A stretch of DNA of 61,940 nt from Chitinophagaceae bacterium. GTDB taxonomy: Bacteria > Bacteroidota > Bacteroidia > Chitinophagales > Chitinophagaceae. Below, in pieces: positions 17,286-26,518 of this stretch. The DNA lies in assembly GCA_014379965.1 (NCBI GenBank), contig JACMKU010000086.1:1-61940 (forward strand), read 5' to 3'. A program made the position numbers and the translations under genes. The number at the start of each line of letters is the position of its first letter. The first letter of the stretch is position 1. The notes below the pieces were generated by a model, which saw only the letters and a list, made by a program, of their open reading frames with translations, was not told where the DNA came from and ran no database searches.

Positions 17286-17948
17286 TTAGAACTGACGTTT
17301 GGGTAAACTCGGGAAGACCCGCTGTATCATGTTGCTGTTTGGGAAAACAATGTACCAGGCTGTGAGAAACAGGATCATGAAGTCCGTATAAAAGGAAATA
17401 TGCTCCTGGTACCATATCTCGACTGCACCTTTGTAAGGAAGGATAACCTGCCGATAACACTCATGCGGGGGTAGGCTGCTCTTAGTGATGATCAACTCCT
17501 CATCTCGGAATACAATGCTACCGATACCGGTCAATCCCGGTTTTGCACGATAGACCTTTGCCTTCATTTCATCCGTATACCGATCGAAGCCTACTTTCAT
17601 CAAAGGGCGTGGTCCTACGAATGACATGTCTCCTTTTAAAATGTTGATCACTTGTGGAAGTTCGTTGAGCTTACTTATGCGGAGGAACCTTCCCATGAAC
17701 GTAACTCGTGGATCCTTCCTTGTCGTAACGTCCCCGCTACCCATGTTTGGACTGTTCTTGAGCATGGTGGCGAATTTCAGGATCTTGAAGATTCGGTTAT
17801 TGTGTCCTACCCTGTCCTGCAGAAAGAATACCTCGTGTTCACCCGTCAACAATAGCATGATGATGATAGGCACGAACAGCGGTAGCAAAATGATCAATGC
17901 CAGGAGGGAAAAAACAATATCGAAGAATCGTTTGAAAAAGAGATACAT
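17286..17948 (-). CDS. Initiating polyprenyl-phosphate sugar-phosphate transferase
   Basis: A 220-aa enzyme of the bacterial sugar transferase family (small, PglC/EpsL-like form). It has one N-terminal membrane segment (KRFFDIVFSLLALIILLPLF), then QDRVGHNNRIFKILKFATM, the basic RKDPRVTFMGRFLRISKLNELPQ and GDMSFVGPRPL. It transfers a sugar-1-phosphate from a nucleotide sugar to the lipid carrier in the inner membrane, the first step of repeat-unit assembly. The large N-terminal domain of WbaP-like forms is absent. It lies 3 bp after the aminotransferase gene. Confidence 0.92.
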   Translation of the reverse strand: MYLFFKRFFDIVFSLLALIILLPLFVPIIIMLLLTGEHEVFFLQDRVGHNNRIFKILKFATMLKNSPNMGSGDVTTRKDPRVTFMGRFLRISKLNELPQVINILKGDMSFVGPRPLMKVGFDRYTDEMKAKVYRAKPGLTGIGSIVFRDEELIITKSSLPPHECYRQVILPYKGAVEIWYQEHISFYTDFMILFLTAWYIVFPNSNMIQRVFPSLPKRQF

Positions 17949-17951
17949 AGA

Positions 17952-19100
17952 TCAGGTTAAGGCGGCCTTTACTTCCCTGGCTACGATCTCCAATTCCTCA
18001 TCGGTGATGCCGGTGGAACAGGGAATACTTAGGCAGGTATTATAAATATAGTCTGCATTATCCTTCTTCTGTATGTAAGGACAATCCTTGTACATTGGAA
18101 GTTTGTTCATTGGCATCCAGAAACGGCGGCTCAGTATTTTGTTTGCATTGAGGTGGTCAAGCAATTTCTTTTGCTGGTCAGTCTGTATGGTGAATAGCCA
18201 TCCATTGGTTTCAACTTCAGGTAGCTCCTGCTGGAAGCGAATATCAGCGACACCTCCAAAAGCCGCTTTGTAAAATCTGACCGCCTCTTTCTTTCTATTG
18301 ATGAACGAGGGCAGCAATTCCATTTGTCCGACACCCACTGCAGCCAGGATGTTTACCAGCCGGTAATTATAACCCACCTCATCATGATAATATTCATCGG
18401 GGCTCGCTTTCGCAGTTGTAGTAAGATGCTTCGCGTGTTTCGCCAATTTCTCGTCGTCGGTCACGATCACGCCGCCACCACCGGTTGATATGATCTTGTT
18501 TCCATTGAAACTGAAACAACCCATCGGGCTAAATGTGCCGGCATGTTTTCCTTTGTAATAGCTACCCAATGCCTCGGTGGCATCTTCGACGATGGGTAAT
18601 GGATACTTCTTAACAATGGAAAGGAATCGATCCATATCGCAAATATTCCCAAGAATGTGTACAGGCATGATCGCACCAATCCTTCTTCCGTCTTCCACGT
18701 AAATGAGGCTACCATCACGCTCATCGGTCTCGTTCTCCAGGAATTCTTCGAGGAGATCGAGATCCATTTGCCAGAGATTTGGATCCGCATCTATGAGAAG
18801 AGGCTCGGCGCCGAGATACTTGATCGAATTGGCGGAGGCAACGAACGTCAGGTTCGGTAAAATGACATAATCATCGGCCTTCACACCTGCCATCAACAGG
18901 CTGATGTGCAGCGCAGCGGTTCCATTGACTGCTGCAACACCATACTTCGCTCCTGCGAAATCGGCCACCATCTGTTCGAATTGTGTAACATAAGAACCGA
19001 CGGATGAGATCCACCCCGTATCGAGGCAATCCTTGACATACTTCCATTCGTTGCCTGCAATATTAGGGAGGCTAAGGGGTATGAATTGATCGTTACTCAT
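17952..19100 (-). CDS. DegT/DnrJ/EryC1 (LegC-type) PLP-dependent sugar aminotransferase
   Basis: A 382-aa sugar aminotransferase. Seen are the N-terminal LSLPNIAGNEWKYVKDCLDTGWISS that is typical of the LegC subgroup, FVASANSIKYLGA, DATEALGS and the PLP-lysine segment FNGNKIISTGGGG. The lysine is kept, so it is an aminotransferase and not a ColD/RfbH-type dehydratase. The likely substrate is a UDP-4-keto-6-deoxy-HexNAc. It overlaps the preceding epimerase by 8 nt and is followed closely by the initiating transferase, so the amino sugar may be the first sugar of the repeat unit. Confidence 0.9.
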   Translation of the reverse strand: MSNDQFIPLSLPNIAGNEWKYVKDCLDTGWISSVGSYVTQFEQMVADFAGAKYGVAAVNGTAALHISLLMAGVKADDYVILPNLTFVASANSIKYLGAEPLLIDADPNLWQMDLDLLEEFLENETDERDGSLIYVEDGRRIGAIMPVHILGNICDMDRFLSIVKKYPLPIVEDATEALGSYYKGKHAGTFSPMGCFSFNGNKIISTGGGGVIVTDDEKLAKHAKHLTTTAKASPDEYYHDEVGYNYRLVNILAAVGVGQMELLPSFINRKKEAVRFYKAAFGGVADIRFQQELPEVETNGWLFTIQTDQQKKLLDHLNANKILSRRFWMPMNKLPMYKDCPYIQKKDNADYIYNTCLSIPCSTGITDEELEIVAREVKAALT

Positions 19101-20088
19101 AGACTTTATTTCCTTCTTCGAGGTAAGAATTGTACCAGCTTATTGTCTTGTCCAGTCCTTCTTTCCATCCCACCTCGGGTTCGAAGCCGAGTTGTGTGCG
19201 CGCCTTGGTAATGTCAGGGCACCGGCGTGACACGGAACCTGGATACGTCGGTGCATCCTCGTATAGTCCATCGAATTTCATCAATTCTCCGGCATACTTG
19301 ATCAACTCGCCAATGGATATCTCCTCCTGCGTACCGATATGATAAATCTGGCCGTTAGTATTGGGTTGCTCCATAGCGAGCACGGTGCCTCTAACAGCAT
19401 CGGTGATATAGCAGAAGGCGCGTGTCTGATCATGGCCATACACCTTGAATGGTTGTTCTCCCTTTCTGAAGCGGACCACGAGGTGCGGTATCACGTGCTT
19501 GAAACCCATTCTTGGGCCATATACATTATGATAGCGAACGATAGTAGCCTCGAAACCCAATATACGAGAGTAGTTGAGGAAACCGGATTCACCAAGCATC
19601 TTCGTGACGGCATAGGTAAACCTGGGATGACTTATATCTTCGATGCAGAGAGGAACTTCCTCTGCCGTGGGAACTTTGTAGCCGAAGGCATCGATTGTGC
19701 CAGCATAACATTCACTGGTGGAGGTAAACAATACCTTACCAATCTTGCTTCCACGAATCCATTCCAGCGTGTTGTAGATTAGGGCCGTGTTTATGCGAAT
19801 AATCTCGTGAGGTATGGAATTGGCGTTGTCGACACCTACAACTGATGCAAGCATGTATACCTGGTGATAATCGTTATCAAGTTGCTCGAAAGCCCCTGGA
19901 TCAGTATAATCACCCGCTACGACTTTGATCTTGTGTTTATTCACCAACTCAGTAAAGAGAGCGTCTTCCTTGCCGCGCGCAAAATTGTCTGCAATGGTAA
20001 TCTTGTAGTCGCGATTCTCCGAAAGGTATTTAGCAATGTTAAAGCCAATGAAGCCTGCACCGCCTAACAATAGAACTTTTTTACTCAT
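19093..20088 (-). CDS. NAD-dependent sugar epimerase/dehydratase (SDR)
   Basis: A 331-aa extended short-chain dehydrogenase with GGAGFIGFNIA for NAD, the STSECYAG serine segment and the catalytic Tyr-Lys pair in YAVTKMLGES. The C-terminal half has YHNVYGPRMGFKHVIPHLVVRF and DITKARTQLGFEPEVGWKEGL, typical of nucleotide-sugar 4,6-dehydratases and 4-epimerases. It may make the keto sugar used by the overlapping aminotransferase. The specific reaction cannot be decided by eye. Confidence 0.87.
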   Translation of the reverse strand: MSKKVLLLGGAGFIGFNIAKYLSENRDYKITIADNFARGKEDALFTELVNKHKIKVVAGDYTDPGAFEQLDNDYHQVYMLASVVGVDNANSIPHEIIRINTALIYNTLEWIRGSKIGKVLFTSTSECYAGTIDAFGYKVPTAEEVPLCIEDISHPRFTYAVTKMLGESGFLNYSRILGFEATIVRYHNVYGPRMGFKHVIPHLVVRFRKGEQPFKVYGHDQTRAFCYITDAVRGTVLAMEQPNTNGQIYHIGTQEEISIGELIKYAGELMKFDGLYEDAPTYPGSVSRRCPDITKARTQLGFEPEVGWKEGLDKTISWYNSYLEEGNKVYE

Positions 20089-20125
20089 AGAATTATATTC
20101 ATCTTTTAATTAGGTTTGGATCAAC

Positions 20126-20243
20126 GGTTTAAAAGTTTAATGGTTTAATAGTTTAAGCGTTTTTATAATTGAAGCTTCCTTAGTTGAAAGAAATTTTCTG
20201 AAGCCAGAACGATTAAACTCTTAAACTCTCAAACTTTTAAACG
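20126..20243. repeat. GTTTAA-family repeat in the polysaccharide locus
   Basis: Left array GGTTTAAAAGTTTAATGG... at 20126-20159 and an inverted array at about 20198-20243 that starts with the core CTGAAGCCAGAAC. It lies between the SDR gene and the UDP-sugar dehydrogenase gene, both on the minus strand. Confidence 0.88.
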
Positions 20244-20247
20244 CTCG

Positions 20248-21762
20248 TTACAAGTCACCCCGCCCAATTACTCTTACGGTATGCTTTGATTTCAATGTAT
20301 TGATTTCGTCGTTTGTCAACACACCGATTGTGTCATAAACAAACGACTTCGAATGCTGCAGCAAAGTCGCGATCATTGTCGGACTGCTGCGGTATTCCTT
20401 ATGCCCTGTCGAAATGATTACAATGTCGTACTCGCTCTTCAACAACTCGGTCATGTCGTTGTTGACGTTAATTCCCTTTTCCTCCCAATAGACAATATGT
20501 GGGTCGTGCAACACTACGTCGCATCCCGCCTCCACCAGTCGCTCATACAAGCCCTGCACAGGAGTGAAACGAGTATCGCCTACATCATTAAGATAACTTA
20601 CACCGAGCAATAGCACCTTCTTCCCCTCAAGCGAACCTGGATACTGTGATTGAAGGAACTGGAACGCAAACAGCGGCATCTGGTCATTGATATGCACGCC
20701 GGTCTCGCTCTGTTGAAGCGGTTCTTCGCTGCCAAAGAGATTCATCTTTGCCCAGCTGGCGAGTAGTGGATCTTTGGTAAGACAATAACCTCCAACGCCG
20801 AGTCCCGGCAACATAAGATTCTTATGGGTGGGACGCATGCGTATGGCATTGACTACTTCGTATATATTCACTCCGGCCTCTTCAGCGAAACGGCTCCATT
20901 CAACCATGAATGCGATATTCATAGCGCGGTAGGAGTTCTCGAGGACCTTCGCCATTTCAGTCGCCTGGGTATTGCCGAGTTTGGTCAACGGATATTCATC
21001 CGTACTGATCACCGTGCGCAGGAACTTCTCGGTCGCGTCGGCGCTGGCCTCGTCAGTACCTGAGAATACCCGATAGAAGTTCTGAATAGAGTCGATGTAT
21101 TTGGGTCCGGGCATCACGCGCTCATACGAGTGACCTATCTTCAATTGATCTGTTGAAAGTCCTCTTCCACGCAAGCATTCCTCGAGGATAGGACGAACCA
21201 CTTTCTGCGAAGTGCCGGGAGGAACAGTAGTCTCCACCAATACCAATATATCTGGTTGGCAATGATTGCCAATACTTGTGATGGCCTTCTTAAATGGAGT
21301 CAGGTCAACTGAGTAGTTTTCAAGATGACCGCTGCCATTTGATTGCTTTTTCACATCAAGATTGATGTCGACAATGATGACATTCGCCTTGGTGTAAGCA
21401 TAGGGATCGCAGGTAGCGTAGAGATTTTTCTTTTCGCGCGCCCTGTTGTAGAACAGACCGATCTTGGGATCATCCGCTATCACGGGGAAAATGCCTTCAT
21501 TGATAGATTGAATTTTCCAGAATGAAAAAGGCGAGGCAAGATCGATACCGATCACCGCATATTCTTCGGTAAGCGCGTTTGCAACAACAAGAGCCATGAC
21601 GGAACCGACGAATCCCATTCCCTGCACTACCACCACCTTCTTACCGGGATGGAGTGCTACAAATGCATCGATACCTGCCTTGTCATCGACCTTCTCGGGA
21701 ATCGCGTACTTCTTACCCGTGAGTGGGCTTATCGATTCCTGTTTATTGACTTCCGTTACCAT
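20248..21762 (-). CDS. UDP-sugar 6-dehydrogenase (UDP-Glc/GDP-Man dehydrogenase family)
   Basis: I start at ATG 21762 (MVTEVNKQES), 9 nt after the previous stop; the longer open frame overlaps the formyltransferase. The 504-aa protein has the NAD motif VVQGMGFVGSVMALVV, VETTVPPGT, SYERVMPGPKY and the catalytic cysteine in GVGGYCLTKDP, then the C-terminal domain with DVVLHDPHI. It oxidises the C6 of a nucleotide sugar to a uronic acid, so the polymer is probably acidic. An N-terminal extension of about 45 residues precedes the Rossmann fold. WecC-like (ManNAc) and TuaD-like (Glc) substrates are both possible. Confidence 0.9.
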   Translation of the reverse strand: MVTEVNKQESISPLTGKKYAIPEKVDDKAGIDAFVALHPGKKVVVVQGMGFVGSVMALVVANALTEEYAVIGIDLASPFSFWKIQSINEGIFPVIADDPKIGLFYNRAREKKNLYATCDPYAYTKANVIIVDINLDVKKQSNGSGHLENYSVDLTPFKKAITSIGNHCQPDILVLVETTVPPGTSQKVVRPILEECLRGRGLSTDQLKIGHSYERVMPGPKYIDSIQNFYRVFSGTDEASADATEKFLRTVISTDEYPLTKLGNTQATEMAKVLENSYRAMNIAFMVEWSRFAEEAGVNIYEVVNAIRMRPTHKNLMLPGLGVGGYCLTKDPLLASWAKMNLFGSEEPLQQSETGVHINDQMPLFAFQFLQSQYPGSLEGKKVLLLGVSYLNDVGDTRFTPVQGLYERLVEAGCDVVLHDPHIVYWEEKGINVNNDMTELLKSEYDIVIISTGHKEYRSSPTMIATLLQHSKSFVYDTIGVLTNDEINTLKSKHTVRVIGRGDL

Positions 21763-21770
21763 AGTGGCAA

Positions 21771-22448
21771 TTACGATTGTAATTTGAATATTCTGTTTCC
21801 GATTCTGGTGTAGGCCCATGGCCCTTTGTATGTTGTGGCCCTGATTCGCCGTTGTATTTCCTCTTCCGTCATATCGGGCCTTATGTGGCAAAGCTCATCC
21901 AGCTGTTTTCTAGTATAAGGCTTTCGCTTCCACGTCTCCACGGACACCGGTAGTGATTTGCCCTGCAAGATACAATCCATAATGGCATAAAACATTTCCT
22001 CTATGCGGGTATAACACTGTTGCGTGACATCGTATACGCTGTCGGCGGGTTCTATTGGAAAACGCTTTACAGCAATTATATTCCCAGTATCCACTACGGC
22101 TTTCATGTGATGACAGGTAACTCCATACTCTTTTTCCCCATTATAGATAGCGAAATTGGTGCAACCGGTTCCAGGATACTCGGGACTGCCCGGATGGAAA
22201 TTGATCGCCGCGTAGGATGCTCTTGCGAGAAGGTCGTCCGGGATGATCCAGGAACTAATGAAAGATATCAGCAAATCACCTTCCCAGTTGAGCACCTCGC
22301 CAGGCAATTTGTCGTGGCGTGTACCCGAAAAGATGAGGGAATGCTGAAAATGTTTGAGAATGAACTCAGCGGCCCTTTCTGCAAAGAGGTTATCTTTTTT
22401 TGCCAATAATAATACCCGGAAATCCTGCGGGTTCTTCGTTTTCACCAC
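21771..22448 (-). CDS. Formyltransferase-family enzyme, probably sugar N-formyltransferase
   Basis: A 225-aa protein with the methionyl-tRNA formyltransferase catalytic fold: NFHPGSPEYPGTG with the Asn and His, VTCHHM, and VDTGNI with the Asp. It lacks the C-terminal tRNA-binding domain, and its tail (RPDMTEEEIQRRIRATTYKGPW) resembles that of sugar formyltransferases and formyl-sugar hydrolase-type proteins. In this setting it likely formylates an amino sugar, using N10-formyl-THF, after the LegC-type aminotransferase. The start codon is GTG. Confidence 0.82.
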   Translation of the reverse strand: MVKTKNPQDFRVLLLAKKDNLFAERAAEFILKHFQHSLIFSGTRHDKLPGEVLNWEGDLLISFISSWIIPDDLLARASYAAINFHPGSPEYPGTGCTNFAIYNGEKEYGVTCHHMKAVVDTGNIIAVKRFPIEPADSVYDVTQQCYTRIEEMFYAIMDCILQGKSLPVSVETWKRKPYTRKQLDELCHIRPDMTEEEIQRRIRATTYKGPWAYTRIGNRIFKLQS

Positions 22449-22536
22449 TGTTAATTCAGCTTACATTTTAAAGAACAGCGAAGGTATCATCATTTGCTCA
22501 TACCTGACGAAAACGGGGGATTTCTTTGAGTTAGGG

Positions 22537-22570
22537 CAAAAAAATACGGCACCTGAAGGCTCAGATGCCG
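22537..22570 (-). terminator. Intrinsic terminator after the NeuD/PglD-like gene
   Basis: Read on the minus strand, CGGCATCTGA, short loop, TCAGGTGCCG, then TATTTTTTT. The stem has one mismatch. It lies about 36 bp after the stop of the acetyltransferase gene and about 90 bp before the formyltransferase start, inside the polysaccharide locus. Confidence 0.75.
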
Positions 22571-22605
22571 CATAAAAACATAATATCAATATTTCAATCA
22601 AAAAC

Positions 22606-23265
22606 TTAGGCTGCTGCGAGGCGGTTGTTTGACTTCTTGGCCAGTTGCCTTGCAGGGTTGCCAATCACGGTAGAATTATCCGGTATATCTTTTACAACAA
22701 CGGTGCCTGCACCGATGATGACATTATTTCCGATTGTAATTCCTTGCCTGATCACTGAATTTGCACCTATGAAGCTGCTTCTGCCCACTCTTACATTTCC
22801 GCAAAGCACTGCACCAGGAGCGACGTGGGTGAAGTCACCAATAATACATTCGTGATCGATGCTCGTTGAGGTATTGCATATTACCCCAATTCCAATTTCG
22901 ACTAACGGGTTGAGTGTTGCATTAGCTGCAATCATCACACCTGCTCCCATCTTCACGGATCCCGATATGACTGCACTCGGGTGAATCGCATTAATTGGGT
23001 TACCCAGGAGTTGGCTGAGGTTCATATGGATCTTCTCACGAATACCATTATGACCAACGCACGCGAAATAGTCGAACTTCTTCAGCTTATTGATGACTTC
23101 AGATTCCTTGCCGAGATAGTTGAGGTGATAAGGGTTGAGTGACTTTTCTTCAGAATCGCAGTATGCAGTTACGAGTCTCCCCGCATTGAGGAAGATATCG
23201 ATGATGACATAAGCGTGGCCGGAATAGCCGACTATAGCCACAGGTTTCTTTAGGGTGGTTTTCAT
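22606..23265 (-). CDS. NeuD/PglD-family sugar O- or N-acetyltransferase
   Basis: A 219-aa left-handed beta-helix acyltransferase. Start is the ATG at 23265 (MKTTLKKPVAIVGYSG), not the upstream TTG. An N-terminal Rossmann-like sugar-nucleotide domain (VAIVGYSGHAYVIIDIF) is followed by hexapeptide repeats (NAIHPSAVISGSVKMGAGVMI, GVICNTSTSIDHECIIGDF, VIGAGTVVVKDIPDNSTVIGNPA). PglD-like enzymes acetylate UDP-4-amino sugars, so it competes with or complements the formyltransferase as the modifier of the aminotransferase product. The gene sits between two intrinsic terminators. Confidence 0.87.
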   Translation of the reverse strand: MKTTLKKPVAIVGYSGHAYVIIDIFLNAGRLVTAYCDSEEKSLNPYHLNYLGKESEVINKLKKFDYFACVGHNGIREKIHMNLSQLLGNPINAIHPSAVISGSVKMGAGVMIAANATLNPLVEIGIGVICNTSTSIDHECIIGDFTHVAPGAVLCGNVRVGRSSFIGANSVIRQGITIGNNVIIGAGTVVVKDIPDNSTVIGNPARQLAKKSNNRLAAA

Positions 23266-23336
23266 GGATCGGAGTTTGGATGTCATAAAAATAATAGGTG
23301 TCTCCAATAACCCAAAACAAATTGAAACCCAAACCC

Positions 23337-23358
23337 AAAAAACAGGTACTAGTACCTG
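23337..23358 (-). terminator. Intrinsic terminator after a glycosyltransferase gene
   Basis: The perfect 16-bp palindrome CAGGTACTAGTACCTG is followed on the minus strand by TTTTTT. The stem is 6 bp with a CTAG loop. It lies 34 bp after the GT4 stop at 23392, within the locus. Confidence 0.7.
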
Positions 23359-23391
23359 CTCCCTCCACGTAATTTTTCGACCCCGGTCACA

Positions 23392-24546
23392 CTATTTTAC
23401 CAATAGCTGCAAGTATCTTTCCCGAAGGTGTTTATGCACGACGGGCTGGTCGAAATGGAGCTCAATTTTGGTCCGCAGATCCCTGGCGAAACCTTCCAGG
23501 TCAGCGGGTTCGGCTATCGCCTGGACCATCCGCTGCTCGAGTTCTTCCCGGTCTTTGACAGTGAAAAGCAAACCTGTTTTCTCGTGGTCGACTATGTCTA
23601 CATTGCCTTCAATGCGTGAACAGATGATTGGGCAGAGCATTGCGCCTGCCTGGAGAAGGACATTTGGAAATCCTTCTCTATGCGAGGGGTGCACGAGCGC
23701 AAATGCAAGTGCCATATAATACTCCACGCTATCGCTCCACCCGGCGAGAACAACGCCGGGATGTGTTCTTAAAAGATTCTTCGTCTCATCGCTTACAGGA
23801 TCTACCTCGTCCTCGAAAGCTCCTACCATCACCAGCCGTGCACGCTCGTTCATCTTATGTATGTTGATGAATGCATGAACGAGTTCATCAATTCCTTTAT
23901 CATTTACAATACGTCCTACTGAGAGGAAATACAAGAGGCGGTCGTCATACCCAATTGAGTGTTTGATTGCATCCAACTTCGAGCGATCGAGTGCAGCACG
24001 TGAGTACCTCGTAAGATCGATGCCATTGCTGGATCCTTTTCCGATGATGTCGAGCTTCGATAGTGAGACCAATTTATTCTCCTGTATGTAGTGAAGCAGC
24101 GAGAAACTATTCGGCCATACGTGTGTTGCCGCGCTACCGGTCAACTTCTCCATGGCGATGAGTATGCGTCTTCCCGTTCCCTTCGTCGTCATGAATCGAA
24201 GACCGGCAACGGTATGGATTCGGATCTTGACGCCTGCAAGCCGTGCTGCCAACATTGCAATCAATCCTCCTTTGGGCGTGTGCGAGTGTACGATATCCGG
24301 AGATTCTCTCCTGAATAATTTGTACATGAGCCAGAGGGTACGCAGATCAACAAGCGGCGTGATCTTCCGTGTCATGGGAACGATCTCATGCCTGCAACCT
24401 TCGTATTGCTTCACCTTCTCCAGTTCTTTTCCGTCGCTGCTAACCATTAGCACATCGAAACCGTTTTGCGACATATAACGCATCTGGCCTCTAAGCAGGA
24501 CGTCTAAGGAAAGAGGGGCTGTGGTTATTCGGATGAGTTTGGGCAC
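23392..24546 (-). CDS. Glycosyltransferase family 4
   Basis: A 384-aa GT-B fold enzyme. Seen are IVHSHTPKGGLIAMLAARLAG in the acceptor domain, then FLSVGRIVNDKGIDELVHAF, VVLAGWSDSVEYYMA and the donor-binding HPSHREGFPNVLLQAGAM (EX7E-type) motif, with IEGNVDIVDHEKTGLLF. It would add a sugar to the lipid-linked repeat unit at the cytoplasmic face. Start codon is GTG, immediately after a GGGAATC-type repeat block. Confidence 0.88.
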   Translation of the reverse strand: MPKLIRITTAPLSLDVLLRGQMRYMSQNGFDVLMVSSDGKELEKVKQYEGCRHEIVPMTRKITPLVDLRTLWLMYKLFRRESPDIVHSHTPKGGLIAMLAARLAGVKIRIHTVAGLRFMTTKGTGRRILIAMEKLTGSAATHVWPNSFSLLHYIQENKLVSLSKLDIIGKGSSNGIDLTRYSRAALDRSKLDAIKHSIGYDDRLLYFLSVGRIVNDKGIDELVHAFINIHKMNERARLVMVGAFEDEVDPVSDETKNLLRTHPGVVLAGWSDSVEYYMALAFALVHPSHREGFPNVLLQAGAMLCPIICSRIEGNVDIVDHEKTGLLFTVKDREELEQRMVQAIAEPADLEGFARDLRTKIELHFDQPVVHKHLRERYLQLLVK

Positions 24547-24554
24547 TGTTGTTT

Positions 24555-24664
24555 GGGAATCGGGAATTGGGAATTAGGAATCGGGCTGCGCCCGCCGAAG
24601 TCAGCTAAAGGCGGGAATGGAATTAGGAATTGTGAACTCTGCGCCTCTGCGCCTCTGCGTGAAA
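24555..24664. repeat. GGGAATC/GGGAATT words plus CCTCTGCG words
   Basis: Words GGGAATC, GGGAATT, AGGAATC run from 24555 to 24585, then a CCCGCC...GGCGGG palindrome (about 24591-24615), more GGAATT words and three CCTCTGCG units ending GTGAA. The same two word types occur together at 4008-4138. The block separates asparagine synthetase from the GT4 gene. Confidence 0.8.
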
Positions 24665-24668
24665 TCTT

Positions 24669-26507
24669 CTACTTCAGATACGACTTCTTGTGCCACACAT
24701 CCATCGCGAAGAGTGTCCATAACATCTTCGCGCGTTTCTCGTCGCCAATTTTTATTTTCCTATCCCAGAGATCGGCGGCGAAGGATGGCTTTACGAATTT
24801 GCGGCTATATGCGTTTGGCGATAAGATGTAGCTAGCGATAATTTCTTTCAGCTCACCGTCGATCCATTTCTTCAAAGGTATTTCAAAACCACGCTTCGGT
24901 TGATGTATGAGCTCGGCCGGCAGATAGCGCTCGGCGAGTTTGCGCAACAGGAATTTGGTCTGTTGGCCTTTTATCTTGAAATCATCATTAATCGATGGAA
25001 TGTATTCCAGTATCTCCTTACTCAGCAGAGGGCTCCTACCCTCCAGCGAATGAGCCATCGTCGCAATGTCCATTTTCACCAATAAGTCGCCAGGGAGAAT
25101 ATTATCGAAGTCGAGATTCATCAACTTCTGCAATCCACTGAGTCGTGATTGGTTGATGAGCTCGAAATCCGATTCAACTTTCTGAAGCAGCTCCTTCCCG
25201 CCTGTGAGATATTGTTCGAAGCCTTCAAAACTATCGATGGTTGCTGAGAGGTAGGTATCCAGCCCTTTCTTGCGAGCTAGGTCGGCAAGCCTGTATGCAA
25301 AGTTGTATTTACTTTTCTTGCTGTGTGGAACGGGCAGTACTGCGTGCGCCATTGAAGCAAGGTTCTTCACCACAAATCCGGGGTTGAAGAAATCGTATTT
25401 CGCAAATGGCACATAACGCCGGTATCCGCCGAATATCTCATCTCCTCCATCACCATTGAGAATAACCGTTAAGTGCTTTTTCGCTTCGCGGCTCACGTAA
25501 TAGCTAGGAATCGCAGAGCTGTCGAAGAATGGTTCACCATAGTTGGCCAGGATCTTCTCGATGTCCTGTGAGAGATGATCGAAAGATATCTTGATCTCAG
25601 TGTGATGGGTCTGGTACCGATCCGCAACCAGCTTCGCCAGTGGCGCCTCGTTGTATTCGCCGTCGAACGACACAGTAAAGGTCTTCAACGTAGTGTTGTA
25701 GTTTTTTGCAATGGCGGTGACAAGACCGCTATCGATTCCACCACTCAAGAATGAACCTACCTCAAGGTCGGACGATTCCACCCGCCTGCGCACGGCGGTG
25801 TGAAGCATCGCGTCCGTCTTTTCCAACGCCGTATTGAAGTCATCCTTGCTCGGACGCAGGTAGAAAGGATGAATATCCCACCAGCGACTCACCGTAATAT
25901 CGTTGGCCTTCTTCAGTGACACGTATGCGCAGGACCCCGCCGGCAATTCCCTAACATTCAAATATGGAGTGGCGTCTTTGTAGAAATACCCCATCCGTAC
26001 ATACTGGTGAAGATTCTGTTCGTCGGGCTGTAGTTTAACCTGTTGGCTTATAGCCGTGAGTTCACTGGCAAACATGAACTTCTCACCTTCGGAATAATAA
26101 TATAACGGTTTCTTACCGGCGCGGTCACGCGCGAGGAAAAGCTCATGCTTGCTGCGGTCGTAAATGGCGAGTGCAAACATGCCATCGAAATCATTCAGGC
26201 AGTCCTTTCCAAGTTTTGAGTAGGCATGCAGGATGGTCTCCGTATCAGAGTTCGTGCGACAATCAAGATTATGCTTTGCGCGTACATCGAGGTGATTGTA
26301 TATCTCTCCATTGAAAATAATAGTCAGATCACCGAAATACATGGGTTGCTTACCTCCTGCAATGTCGAGGATGGCGAGCCGGTGATGATGTAACACCAAT
26401 GAATTATCGGAAAATGTCGTTTGCTCGTCAGGCCCGCGATGAAAAAGGCAACGAGTAAGCAACGGAATGTCGAGTGGTTGATTAATGGAACCGGCAATGC
26501 CGCACAT
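24669..26507 (-). CDS. Asparagine synthetase-type amidotransferase (AsnB-like), copy 1
   Basis: A 612-aa glutamine-hydrolysing amidotransferase. The nucleophilic cysteine is residue 2 (MCGIAG), with FHRGPDE, HHHRLAILDI and MFALAIYD in the glutaminase domain. The synthetase domain has the ATP loop SFLSGGIDSGLV, GDGGDEIFGGY and a KMDIATMAHSLEGRSPLL C-terminal region. Members in polysaccharide loci are thought to amidate uronic acids or other carboxylates rather than free aspartate; the UDP-sugar dehydrogenase here could supply such an acid. The substrate is inference. Confidence 0.9.
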   Translation of the reverse strand: MCGIAGSINQPLDIPLLTRCLFHRGPDEQTTFSDNSLVLHHHRLAILDIAGGKQPMYFGDLTIIFNGEIYNHLDVRAKHNLDCRTNSDTETILHAYSKLGKDCLNDFDGMFALAIYDRSKHELFLARDRAGKKPLYYYSEGEKFMFASELTAISQQVKLQPDEQNLHQYVRMGYFYKDATPYLNVRELPAGSCAYVSLKKANDITVSRWWDIHPFYLRPSKDDFNTALEKTDAMLHTAVRRRVESSDLEVGSFLSGGIDSGLVTAIAKNYNTTLKTFTVSFDGEYNEAPLAKLVADRYQTHHTEIKISFDHLSQDIEKILANYGEPFFDSSAIPSYYVSREAKKHLTVILNGDGGDEIFGGYRRYVPFAKYDFFNPGFVVKNLASMAHAVLPVPHSKKSKYNFAYRLADLARKKGLDTYLSATIDSFEGFEQYLTGGKELLQKVESDFELINQSRLSGLQKLMNLDFDNILPGDLLVKMDIATMAHSLEGRSPLLSKEILEYIPSINDDFKIKGQQTKFLLRKLAERYLPAELIHQPKRGFEIPLKKWIDGELKEIIASYILSPNAYSRKFVKPSFAADLWDRKIKIGDEKRAKMLWTLFAMDVWHKKSYLK

Positions 26508-26518
26508 GAGATTAAGAT

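Noticed and set aside
17952..19100. RfbH/ColD-type 3-dehydrase that would give a 3,6-dideoxyhexose
   Set aside because: The PLP lysine is present in NGNKIIS; dehydrases of that type have His there.
20248..21891. Longer 547-aa version of the UDP-sugar dehydrogenase
   Set aside because: The extra N-terminal 43 codons lie inside the formyltransferase gene and look like random frame; the ATG at 21762 is 9 nt after that gene's stop.
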